Origin: Bacteroidota bacterium
Lineage (GTDB): Bacteria > Bacteroidota > Bacteroidia > Chitinophagales > Chitinophagaceae
Reading direction: 5' to 3'
Length of the DNA stretch: 11,153 nt
NCBI GenBank assembly: GCA_947461985.1
Contig: CANHNT010000038.1
Location: 1 to 11,153, forward strand
The notes under the pieces were generated by a model. It did no database searches, was not told the origin of the DNA, and saw nothing but the letters and a program-made list of their open reading frames with translations. How positions within the stretch are numbered: the stretch's first letter is position 1; each line of letters opens with the position of its first letter. Both the position numbers and the translations under genes were made by a program. Shown here one piece after another: positions 1 to 5,979 of this stretch.

Positions 1-24
1 GTTCTAATTTTCAAATTCAACACT

Positions 25-32
25 TATCTTCG
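25..32 (+). promoter_or_regulatory. Possible -7 promoter element of pdhA
   Basis: TATCTTCG matches the Bacteroidota -7 consensus TAnnTTTG at all but one fixed position and lies 16 bases before the pdhA start. No convincing -33 TTTG is seen in the short upstream sequence, so this is tentative. Confidence 0.35.
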
Positions 33-48
33 CTAAAATTTTTTCATC

Positions 49-1041
49 ATGGCAAAAACATTCGGAAAAGAAACTTATTTATATTGGTACGAAACCATGT
101 TGCTTCAACGACGTTTTGAAGAAAAAACAGGTCAGTTATATGGCATGCAAAAAATTAGAGGATTTTGTCATTTATATATTGGTCAAGAGGCCGTTTCTGC
201 AGGTACTATGACGGCGATTAGAGATGACGACAATATGATTACAGCATATCGCGATCATGGGTTGGCAATTGCTAAAGGTATTTCTGCTCGTGAATGTATG
301 GCAGAAATGTATGGCAAAGCAACTGGTTGCACCAAAGGAAAAGGTGGCTCTATGCACTTCTTTTCTAAAGAGAAGAAATTCTTTGGTGGACACGGCATTG
401 TAGGTGGACAAATTGGATTGGGTGCAGGAATTGCATTTGCAGAGCAATATAAAGGAACAGATGTTGTTACTGTATGCTATTTTGGTGATGGCGCTGCTCG
501 TCAAGGTATTTTACATGAAACATTTAATATGGCAATGACTTGGAAATTGCCTGTTATATTTATTTGTGAAAATAACTATTATGCAATGGGTACCTCTGTT
601 GAAAGAACATCTAATGTATTAGATATTTATAAATTTGCAGATGCCTATGATATGCCTGGCGACAGTGTAGACGGCATGAAACCTGAAGATGTGCATGAAG
701 GCGTAGAACGTGCAGTAAAACGTGCAAGAGATGGTGGTGGCCCAACATTGTTAGAAATAAAAACGTATCGATATAAAGGACACTCTATGAGTGACCCTGC
801 AAAGTATAGAACAAAAGAAGAATTAGAAGAATTTAAATTAAAAGACCCAATTGAGCATGTTTTAAACGTAATTAAACAAAATAATTATGCTACCGATGCC
901 GAAATAGAAGCTATAAATGATAAAATAAAAGCTGAAATTGACGATTGTGTTGAATTTGCTGAAAACTCTCCTTATCCAGATGTTTCAGAGGTTTATAAAG
1001 ATATTTATACAGACGAAAACTATCCATTTATTTTGGATTAA
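49..1041 (+). CDS. pdhA: Pyruvate dehydrogenase E1 component, alpha subunit
   Basis: This is the thiamine-diphosphate-dependent E1 alpha subunit. With E1 beta it decarboxylates pyruvate and passes the acetyl group to the lipoyl domain of E2 in the cytoplasmic pyruvate dehydrogenase complex. The 330 residues match a compact bacterial E1 alpha. Visible landmarks are the GHGIVGGQ segment at about 114-121, the ThDP/Mg motif opening with GDG at 146-148 and closing with ENN at 174-176, and the conserved loop YRYKGHSMSDP at about 240-250. The ATG at 49 is taken because the family N-terminus (YLYWYETMLLQRRFEEK) begins directly after it. No Shine-Dalgarno sequence precedes it, as is usual in Bacteroidota. 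No E1 beta or E2 gene follows: a strong terminator closes the gene 7 bases after the stop codon, so the partners must be encoded elsewhere. A branched-chain 2-oxoacid E1 alpha is less likely, given the length and the pyruvate-type motifs. Confidence 0.95.
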   Translation: MAKTFGKETYLYWYETMLLQRRFEEKTGQLYGMQKIRGFCHLYIGQEAVSAGTMTAIRDDDNMITAYRDHGLAIAKGISARECMAEMYGKATGCTKGKGGSMHFFSKEKKFFGGHGIVGGQIGLGAGIAFAEQYKGTDVVTVCYFGDGAARQGILHETFNMAMTWKLPVIFICENNYYAMGTSVERTSNVLDIYKFADAYDMPGDSVDGMKPEDVHEGVERAVKRARDGGGPTLLEIKTYRYKGHSMSDPAKYRTKEELEEFKLKDPIEHVLNVIKQNNYATDAEIEAINDKIKAEIDDCVEFAENSPYPDVSEVYKDIYTDENYPFILD

Positions 1042-1047
1042 AATATT

Positions 1048-1078
1048 AAAAAAAGACAACGTTAAGTTGTCTTTTTTT
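1048..1078. terminator. Bidirectional intrinsic terminator between pdhA and the thioredoxin-like gene
   Basis: A perfect 13-bp stem (1048-1060 with 1066-1078) closes on a 5-base loop, gttaa. Its core is gacaac/gttgtc, flanked by seven As on the left and seven Ts on the right, so a U-tract follows the hairpin on either strand. It sits between the pdhA stop and the stop of the convergent gene at 1087, so it can end transcripts from both sides. Confidence 0.9.
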
Positions 1079-1086
1079 ATATCTAA

Positions 1087-1632
1087 TTAAATTACCGCTA
1101 ACAACTCTTGCTGCAAACTCGCACCCTTATCCTGGTTATACCATTGTTGCAAACCCATTTTTTGCTGATCTATTGCTAAGCCTTGCGCTTTTAAATCCAT
1201 AAAATAATGTTGACCTGCTACAGGTCTTGGACCCCAATTATACAAATCTTCATTATGCTCGTTTCGAATAATTAATTTAGGAACAGATTTATTGCCATTG
1301 GTTAAATAATGATCAATTTCGGAATCTGCATCTCTCAGTTGAATTTCTAAGGAAATAAACGCATTCATCTCACTTAATTTATAAACAAAAGGTACAATAT
1401 GTGCTGCATCACCACACCAAGGTTCGGTTATTAAAACCCATTTTTGTGGTGATGAAATAGCGTTTAATTTCGACACTAATTCTTCATTTAAAACACCTTG
1501 CTTCAACCATCTATTCATTCTTGAAATATTTAATTTTACATATTCCATAAAATGAGCATCATCATAAGGAGTAGACGTTATTTTCCCCTCTAAAACTTCG
1601 TTGAAATATTCGATATAATCTGACCAATTCAT
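1087..1632 (-). CDS. Thioredoxin-fold family protein with a single active-site cysteine
   Basis: This 181-residue cytoplasmic protein has no signal peptide or membrane segment. A thioredoxin fold is indicated by the strand WVLITEPWCGDAAH (W72, C73, G74, D75, A76) and the cis-proline segment NKSVPKLI (P118). The usual CxxC is reduced to Cys-Gly-Asp-Ala, leaving only the N-terminal cysteine. From memory, the WCGDA form recurs in a Bacteroidota family of small thioredoxin-like proteins, so it is probably a family trait rather than damage. One cysteine would suit a monothiol, peroxidatic or glutathione-linked role better than ordinary dithiol exchange, but no substrate can be named. The first about 60 residues are helical-looking and probably family-specific. 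The gene stands alone, divergent from leuS and convergent with pdhA. The ATG at 1632 is chosen because a -7 element lies just upstream. Confidence 0.85.
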   Translation of the reverse strand: MNWSDYIEYFNEVLEGKITSTPYDDAHFMEYVKLNISRMNRWLKQGVLNEELVSKLNAISSPQKWVLITEPWCGDAAHIVPFVYKLSEMNAFISLEIQLRDADSEIDHYLTNGNKSVPKLIIRNEHNEDLYNWGPRPVAGQHYFMDLKAQGLAIDQQKMGLQQWYNQDKGASLQQELLAVI

Positions 1633-1648
1633 TTTTTATAATTTGATG

Positions 1649-1656
1649 CAAATGTA
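1649..1656 (-). promoter_or_regulatory. -7 promoter element of the thioredoxin-like gene
   Basis: On the minus strand the sequence reads TACATTTG, a perfect TAnnTTTG. It lies 16 bases before the start codon at 1632, implying a very short leader of about 10 bases. A -33 TTTG is not evident. Confidence 0.5.
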
Positions 1657-1747
1657 AAATGAAATAGCTTATTAGATTGCCACTTAGGTTACTTAGATTT
1701 ATTAATTCTTTTATATTAAAAATAGAATATGCTATTTTTCAAATTTG

Positions 1748-1755
1748 TATCTTTG
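1748..1755 (+). promoter_or_regulatory. -7 promoter element of leuS
   Basis: TATCTTTG is a perfect match to TAnnTTTG and lies 25 bases before the leuS ATG, predicting a leader of about 20 bases. The -33 region is AT-rich without a clear TTTG. No leader hairpin or T-box is present in the 148-base divergent gap. Confidence 0.55.
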
Positions 1756-1780
1756 GGCACTTCAAAAAAAATAGACATTC

Positions 1781-4700
1781 ATGCAATATAATTTCAATGA
1801 AATAGAAAAAAAATGGCAAGCTTATTGGAACGAGAATAATTCTTACAAAGTTGAGAATGATTTTTCAAAACCAAAATGCTATGTGCTCGATATGTTCCCC
1901 TACCCTTCTGGTGCCGGTTTACATGTTGGACATCCATTAGGTTATATTGCGTCAGACATTTATGCTCGTTACAAACGATTGAAAGGCTTTAATGTGTTGC
2001 ATCCTATGGGGTTTGATGCATTTGGTTTGCCTGCCGAACAATATGCGATTGAAACAGGACAACATCCTGCAACAACGACTAAAGTAAACATTGAACGTTA
2101 TAAAGAGCAATTAGGCAAAATTGGTTTTTGTTATGATTGGAGCAGAGAAGTAAAAACATCTGATCCCAATTATTACAAATGGACACAATGGATTTTTTTA
2201 CAATTATATAATTCATGGTATAATCCTAAAACAAATAAAGTTGAAAAAATCGAAACGATTTTTGATGCTGGATGCCCGATGTCAGATGTTAGGAATGCAG
2301 AACGCGATAATCAAACATCAACCATCGAACATCGTTTAATGGAATATCGTTTGGCATATAAAAAAGAAAGCTACGTCAATTGGTGTGAAGCATTGGGAAC
2401 AGTGCTTGCAAATGATGAAGTTATAAATGGAGTTTCAGAACGGGGTGGACATCTTGTAGAACGAAAATTAATGAGTCAATGGTTTTTAAGAATCACTGCT
2501 TTTGCTGAAAGACTTTTAACTAGTTTGGACGATTTAGATTTTCCCGAAAGTTTGAAAGAAATGCAACGCAATTGGATTGGGAAAAGTGTGGGTGCGGAAA
2601 TTAAATTCGATGTTAGATCTCAGATCTCAGATCTCAGCAATACAGATAAAACTGACAACCAGCATCCGTCATCTGGCATCAATGTTTTTACAACAAGACC
2701 TGATACTATTTTCGGAGTTTCATTTATTGTATTGGCGCCTGAACATGAATTGGTAAATTTGATTACGACTACAGAACAAAAACCAGCTGTTGAGGAATAT
2801 CAAAAAATCACTTCATCACGAAGTGAACGTGAGCGTTTGGCTGAAACAAAAACGATTTCAGGGAGTTTCACCGGTGCTTATGCCATTCATCCTTTCACAG
2901 GAAAAGAAATTCCAATTTGGATTTCAGAATATGTTTTGGCTGGTTATGGTACTGGTGCTATCATGGCTGTGCCTTGTGGCGATGAGCGTGATTATGCTTT
3001 TGCAAAACATTTTAATTTAGAAATTCCAAATATTTTTAAAGATGTTGACATTGCTGAAAAAGCGTGTAGCGACAAAAATGTTGTAATTGCAAACTCAGAT
3101 TTCATCTCAGATTTATCAGTAAAAGAAGCCAGTAAAATCGCCATTGATAAAATTGAAGAACGTAAAATTGGCTCTCGAAAAGTAAATTATAGAATGCGTG
3201 ATGCAGGTTTTAGTCGTCAACGATATTGGGGTGAACCTTTCCCAATTGTTTATGATGAACATGGAACTGCTATTGCATTAACTGATAAAGATTTACCACT
3301 TGAACTTCCATTTTTAGAAACCTATAGTGCAGGGCCAAATGGAAAAGGACCATTGGCGAATGCAACAGATTGGGTGAATTGTGATTTAGACATCACTTCG
3401 AACTCTAATTTAGACCTCACCCCTAGCCCCTCTCCTCTAGGAGAGGGGGATGTAGAACACGGAATAAAGAGTTCTACAAAAAAAGCTGTAAATAGTTATG
3501 GTGAAAAAATATTTAATACGGATGCCTCTAGTTGGATAGCTTTAAAAGAATTTGCACGCCAAAATAGAAGTAAACAAACTGAAGCAGAATCAATTTTATG
3601 GGAAGCTTTGCGAAATAATAAAATAGGACATAAAGTAAGAAGACAACATGCAATTGAAAACTATATTGCTGATTTTTATTTTGCTGATTGTCAATTAATA
3701 ATTGAAATTGATGGAGAGTATCATACTGATAAATCTCAACTTGAATATGACAATTCAAGAACATCTATTTTAAATGAAATAGGATTCTCTGTATTACGAT
3801 TTACAAATGATGAAGTAGTAAATTATTCTGAAAATGTAATCGCAAAAATCACATCAAAGATTAACGAGCTATCTCATCCCTCTCCTAAAGGAGAGGGAAA
3901 GAGGGTGAGGTCTCATTTTCTACGTGAAACAGATACCATGCCAGGTTATGCAGGATCAAGTTGGTATTATTTGCGTTATATGGATCCACATAATTCTGAA
4001 ACTTTTTGTGATAAAAAAATCAGTGATTATTGGAACCAAGTAGATGTTTATATTGGTGGTGCAGAACATGCTGTAGGACATTTATTATATTCAAGAATGT
4101 GGTGCAAAACCTTGCACGATTTAGGTTTTATCAGTTATGATGAACCTTATAAGAAATTGATTAATCAAGGAATGATTGGAGGGAGTAGTCGATTTGTTTA
4201 TAGAATAAAAAATACAAATCAATTTGTTTCAAAAGGATTAAAAGAAAATTATGATACAAATGAAATTCATGTTGATGTTACCATTGTAGATGGATATGAA
4301 TTAGATTTAGAGGCATTTAAAAAAATAAAAAACAATGAATATGCAAATGCAGCATTCATTTTAGAAGATGGGAAATATATTTGTGGTGAAGCATTTGAAA
4401 AAATGTCTAAATCAAAATACAATGTAGTCAACCCAGATGATATTATTGAACAATATGGTGCTGACACCTTTAGAATGTATGAAATGTTTTTAGGCCCTTT
4501 AGAAATGAGTAAACCGTGGGACACCAAAGGTATAGAAGGGGTACATCGTTTCTTGAAAAAATTCTGGCGTTTGTTTGTAAACGACAATTCTTCCCTTCTT
4601 GAGGAGGGATTGAGGGAGGTGTCTTCAATTGTTACAAACGAAGTTGCCACAAAAGAAGAATTAAAAAGCTTACATAAACACATCAAAAAAATACAACACG

Positions 4701-5113
4701 ATATTGAAAATTTTGCATTCAATACATCAGTGAGTCAGTTCATGATTATTACGAATGAGTTGAGCACGTTGAATTGTCATAAACGTGAAAGTTTAGAACA
4801 AGTGTTAATTACATTAGTTCCTTTTGCACCTCATATTGCTGAGGAGTTGTGGAGTATTATTGGAAATAAAACTTCTATTTTAGATGCCCAATTCCCAATA
4901 TTAGATGAAAGCTTGTTAGTTGAAAATACATTCAATTATCCAGTGGCTATTTTAGGGAAATCCCGTACAGAAATGGAGTTTGCTTTAGATGCTACACAAG
5001 ATGATATTCAAATGCAAGTTTTAGCCAATGAAATTGTTCAAAAATGGATGGATAATAAACCTCTTAAGAAATTTATTTTTGTAAAAGGTAAAATGATAAA
5101 TGTAGTTGTATAA
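1781..5113 (+). CDS. leuS: Leucyl-tRNA synthetase carrying three in-frame repeat insertions, one encoding a DUF559 nuclease domain
   Basis: This class I synthetase charges tRNA-Leu and edits mischarged tRNA. Visible parts are the HIGH-type HVGH at 48-51 within YPSGAGLHVGH, the editing domain with FTTRPDTIFG at 303-312 and AVPCGDERDYAF at 396-407 (editing aspartate kept), RYWGEPFPIV at 481-490, the KMSKS signature at 874-878, and an anticodon-binding domain to the C-terminus. At 1110 residues it is about 200 longer than I expect for Bacteroidota LeuRS. The excess lies at about 279-299 (heptad repeat plus flank), about 545-711 (palindrome-flanked DUF559 nuclease) and about 937-950 (hairpin repeat). 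All three are in frame and lie at domain junctions or linkers. All core motifs survive, so the enzyme is probably active. There are no intein splice blocks, so the insertions should remain in the mature protein. Unless the genome has another leuS, this gene should be essential. Confidence 0.95.
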   Translation: MQYNFNEIEKKWQAYWNENNSYKVENDFSKPKCYVLDMFPYPSGAGLHVGHPLGYIASDIYARYKRLKGFNVLHPMGFDAFGLPAEQYAIETGQHPATTTKVNIERYKEQLGKIGFCYDWSREVKTSDPNYYKWTQWIFLQLYNSWYNPKTNKVEKIETIFDAGCPMSDVRNAERDNQTSTIEHRLMEYRLAYKKESYVNWCEALGTVLANDEVINGVSERGGHLVERKLMSQWFLRITAFAERLLTSLDDLDFPESLKEMQRNWIGKSVGAEIKFDVRSQISDLSNTDKTDNQHPSSGINVFTTRPDTIFGVSFIVLAPEHELVNLITTTEQKPAVEEYQKITSSRSERERLAETKTISGSFTGAYAIHPFTGKEIPIWISEYVLAGYGTGAIMAVPCGDERDYAFAKHFNLEIPNIFKDVDIAEKACSDKNVVIANSDFISDLSVKEASKIAIDKIEERKIGSRKVNYRMRDAGFSRQRYWGEPFPIVYDEHGTAIALTDKDLPLELPFLETYSAGPNGKGPLANATDWVNCDLDITSNSNLDLTPSPSPLGEGDVEHGIKSSTKKAVNSYGEKIFNTDASSWIALKEFARQNRSKQTEAESILWEALRNNKIGHKVRRQHAIENYIADFYFADCQLIIEIDGEYHTDKSQLEYDNSRTSILNEIGFSVLRFTNDEVVNYSENVIAKITSKINELSHPSPKGEGKRVRSHFLRETDTMPGYAGSSWYYLRYMDPHNSETFCDKKISDYWNQVDVYIGGAEHAVGHLLYSRMWCKTLHDLGFISYDEPYKKLINQGMIGGSSRFVYRIKNTNQFVSKGLKENYDTNEIHVDVTIVDGYELDLEAFKKIKNNEYANAAFILEDGKYICGEAFEKMSKSKYNVVNPDDIIEQYGADTFRMYEMFLGPLEMSKPWDTKGIEGVHRFLKKFWRLFVNDNSSLLEEGLREVSSIVTNEVATKEELKSLHKHIKKIQHDIENFAFNTSVSQFMIITNELSTLNCHKRESLEQVLITLVPFAPHIAEELWSIIGNKTSILDAQFPILDESLLVENTFNYPVAILGKSRTEMEFALDATQDDIQMQVLANEIVQKWMDNKPLKKFIFVKGKMINVVV
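2615..2637 (+). repeat. Heptanucleotide tandem repeat inside leuS (3.3 copies of agatctc)
   Basis: Three exact tandem copies of agatctc plus two further bases encode RSQISDLS-type residues (279-286) at the start of the editing domain. Three 7-base units total 21 bases, so the frame is kept; gain or loss of one unit would shift it. The following residues, to about 299 (NTDKTDNQHPSSG), also look absent from ordinary LeuRS, where the core leads straight to the xVFTTRPDTIFG strand. The array is therefore probably part of a somewhat larger insertion. Confidence 0.85.
3427..3448. repeat. Left terminal hairpin of the DUF559 element
   Basis: A perfect 10-bp stem pairs cccctctcct (3427-3436) with aggagagggg (3439-3448) around a two-base loop. 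It is far more GC-rich than the surrounding gene and is read through in frame as part of PSPSPLGEG. Confidence 0.9.
3512..3850 (+). other. DUF559 (Vsr-like PD-(D/E)XK) endonuclease domain within leuS
   Basis: LeuRS residues about 578-690 form a complete DUF559 domain. In order: the helix TEAESILWEALRNNKIG (600-616), VRRQHAIENYIADFYF (619-634), LIIEIDGEYH (639-648), YDNSRTSILNEIGF (656-669), and VLRFTNDEV (671-679). The likely metal-binding residues of the PD-(D/E)XK fold are present: E603 in the first helix, D631 in ADF, and E642 and D644 in IEIDG. The domain is not visibly decayed. The insert (residues 545-711) has no methionine and no in-frame GTG. Its first in-frame TTG, at codon 610, would drop the N-terminal helix. 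Separate translation of the full domain from a normal start is therefore not possible. DNA nicking or cutting is inferred from fold similarity to Vsr and has not been demonstrated. Confidence 0.88.
3878..3897. repeat. Right terminal hairpin of the DUF559 element
   Basis: A perfect 9-bp stem pairs ccctctcct (3878-3886) with aggagaggg (3889-3897) around the loop aa. It is followed by the G-rich tail gagggtgagg, which mirrors the cctcacccc at the left end. It is translated as HPSPKGEGKRVR. Confidence 0.9.
4592..4622 (+). repeat. Hairpin repeat with G-rich tail inside leuS
   Basis: A short hairpin (4592-4599 with 4602-4609, eight pairs including one G-T) is followed by ttgagggaggtgt. This copies the layout of the right end of the DUF559 element: a C-rich/G-rich hairpin and then a gaggg-type tail. 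It encodes SLLEEGLREVS, about residues 938-948. That is the linker between the catalytic core (FLKKFWRLF) and the anticodon-binding helices (TKEELKSLHKHIKK). The array is bracketed by an 8-bp inverted repeat, gtttgtaa (4573-4580) and ttacaaac (4632-4639), which may be coincidental. I infer a second, cargo-less palindromic repeat insertion. Confidence 0.6.
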
Positions 5114-5120
5114 TATTTTT

Positions 5121-5155
5121 TAACGTAGACAGCGCTTAAAGTACTAACTACGTTA
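5121..5155 (+). other. Inverted repeat downstream of leuS, possible weak terminator
   Basis: An exact 8-bp inverted repeat, taacgtag and ctacgtta, starts 7 bases after the leuS stop with a 19-base spacer. There is no following T-run, so it is not a classical intrinsic terminator. It may still mark the transcript end or an RNA 3' structure. Confidence 0.35.
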
Positions 5156-5168
5156 TTTAAAAAAGTGA

Positions 5169-5176
5169 AATCTTTG
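5169..5176 (+). promoter_or_regulatory. Possible -7 element upstream of the carboxypeptidase-regulatory-like gene
   Basis: AATCTTTG differs from TAnnTTTG at one fixed base and lies 46 bases before the start codon at 5223. No matching -33 motif is seen. It is listed because some promoter is expected between leuS and this gene. Confidence 0.3.
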
Positions 5177-5222
5177 TGAAAATTATTTAGCATTCAGTTT
5201 TGTTGTGTAATTTTCAGTTTTT

Positions 5223-5918
5223 ATGAGTTATTCTATCAAACGCATTTTGCTTTCTAGCACTGTAATATTTACAGCGAATTTTGCTTTTGCACAAACGATT
5301 ATCAAAGGCGAAATAAAAGATTTTGCCAATAATCAAAATATGGGCAATGTAAACATTAGAAATATTTACACCCTAAAAGGAATGACTACAATTGATGATG
5401 GCAAGTTTGAAATTGTGGTTAAAAAAGGTGAATTAGTTGAGTTTTCTAAAGTAGGATACCAAACTTTACGCATCCGAATTAAGAATGAAAAAGAACCAAG
5501 TTATTATAATTTAATTATGAGTAAAGTATCTATTATACTCAGAGAAGTAGATATAAAAGGCAAACCTATTGATTTTAAAAAAGACAGTGTGAAATTTAGA
5601 GAATCCTATGATTTGGTATTGCGTAAACCCAAAAAAGAGGAAATAGACATGCGGAGTATGCCTTTGGCTATGTTAAGTAAAAAAAACAGGCAAGAGTGGG
5701 CTTTTCAAGAAATGTATGCTTCTTGGGAACAAGAAAAATATATTGATTTTGTGTTTAACGACAAATTAGTGCATAAAATCACCTATTTAGAAAATGAAGA
5801 TCTTGCTTTTTTTATAAAAAGATATCGACCTAGCTATGCCTTTTTACGAAGTGCCAGTGAGTATGAGTTTTTAGATTATATTAAACAATGTTATTACCTT
5901 TTTAAAACTAAAAAATAA
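5223..5918 (+). CDS. Secreted protein with N-terminal carboxypeptidase-regulatory-like (Ig-fold) domain
   Basis: This 231-residue protein starts with a signal peptide: positive MSYSIKR, a hydrophobic run, and a likely signal peptidase I site after AFA at residue 23. It is expected in the periplasm or on the outside. Residues about 25-115 fit the carboxypeptidase D regulatory-like beta-sandwich common in Bacteroidota: IIKGEIKDFANNQNMGNVNIRN, then GMTTIDDGKFEIVVKKGELVEFSKVGYQTLRI, then IILREVDIKG. In TonB-dependent receptors this domain precedes plug and barrel, but here no TonB box, plug or barrel follows. The remaining about 115 residues are charged (KDSVKFRESYDLVL, KKEEIDMRSM) and I do not recognise a function. 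There is no lipobox cysteine and no T9SS sorting domain. The gene is alone, following leuS and convergent with the large surface-protein gene. A structural or binding role in the envelope is a guess. Confidence 0.85.
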   Translation: MSYSIKRILLSSTVIFTANFAFAQTIIKGEIKDFANNQNMGNVNIRNIYTLKGMTTIDDGKFEIVVKKGELVEFSKVGYQTLRIRIKNEKEPSYYNLIMSKVSIILREVDIKGKPIDFKKDSVKFRESYDLVLRKPKKEEIDMRSMPLAMLSKKNRQEWAFQEMYASWEQEKYIDFVFNDKLVHKITYLENEDLAFFIKRYRPSYAFLRSASEYEFLDYIKQCYYLFKTKK

Positions 5919-5929
5919 TTTAATGCATA

Positions 5930-5960
5930 AAAAAAGAGTCCAAAATTTGGACTCTTTTTT
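5930..5960. terminator. Bidirectional intrinsic terminator between two convergent genes
   Basis: A perfect 15-bp stem (5930-5944 with 5946-5960) has the core gagtccaaa/tttggactc, flanked by A and T runs that give a U-tract on both strands. It lies 12 bases after one stop codon and 20 before the other, so it should end both converging transcripts. Confidence 0.92.
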
Positions 5961-5979
5961 ATTCATTTTCTTTTTTTAA

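Larger units (their letters stand above)
3412..3913 (+). mobile_element. Palindrome-flanked DUF559 nuclease element inserted in frame in leuS
   Basis: The 502-bp segment is bounded by inverted repeats of 25 bp. The left arm (3412-3436) and the complement of the right arm (3889-3913) agree at 20 of 25 positions, including a perfect outer 11 bp (agacctcaccc) and a shared inner ccctctcct. Each arm also enters its own GC-rich hairpin. Between them lies a full DUF559 nuclease domain. The whole segment is open in the leuS frame and occupies LeuRS residues 545-711, between the ATDWVN strand and the conserved RETDTMPGYAGSSWYY. The ends encode PSPSPLGEG and HPSPKGEGKRVR. From memory, such peptides occur beside DUF559 domains in many bacteria, but that was not searched. 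No target duplication is obvious. The length is not a multiple of three, so the exact boundaries, or a small target change, remain open. Confidence 0.8.

Noticed and set aside
172..504. Minus-strand reading frame of 110 codons opposite pdhA
   Set aside because: It is entirely inside the conserved E1 alpha gene and has no coherent domain.
2231..2360. LeuRS residues about 151-193 as a fourth foreign insertion
   Set aside because: Bacteroidota LeuRS proteins normally carry a variable extra segment before the VNWCxALGTVLANDEV strand. No repeat or palindrome marks this stretch.
3094..3114. Direct repeat of ctcagattt inside leuS as a further repeat insertion
   Set aside because: The encoded NSDFISDLSVKEA matches what a normal Bacteroidota LeuRS has at this position in the editing domain, so the repeat appears coincidental.
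3528..3764. Minus-strand reading frame of 78 codons across the DUF559 region
   Set aside because: It is opposite a well-supported nuclease domain, its translation has no recognisable motifs, and it fits a low-complexity shadow frame in AT-rich DNA.
3412..3913. Intein or self-splicing intron in leuS
   Set aside because: There are no intein splicing blocks (no N-terminal Cys/Ser block A, no terminal His-Asn before Cys/Ser/Thr), and the nuclease is not of the LAGLIDADG or HNH type. The segment is fully open in frame, so intron removal is not needed to read the gene.
4267..4722. Minus-strand reading frame of 151 codons within leuS
   Set aside because: It lies opposite the KMSKS region and linker of LeuRS. 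Its Ser/Phe/Ile-rich translation resembles no family and arises from the codon bias of leuS.
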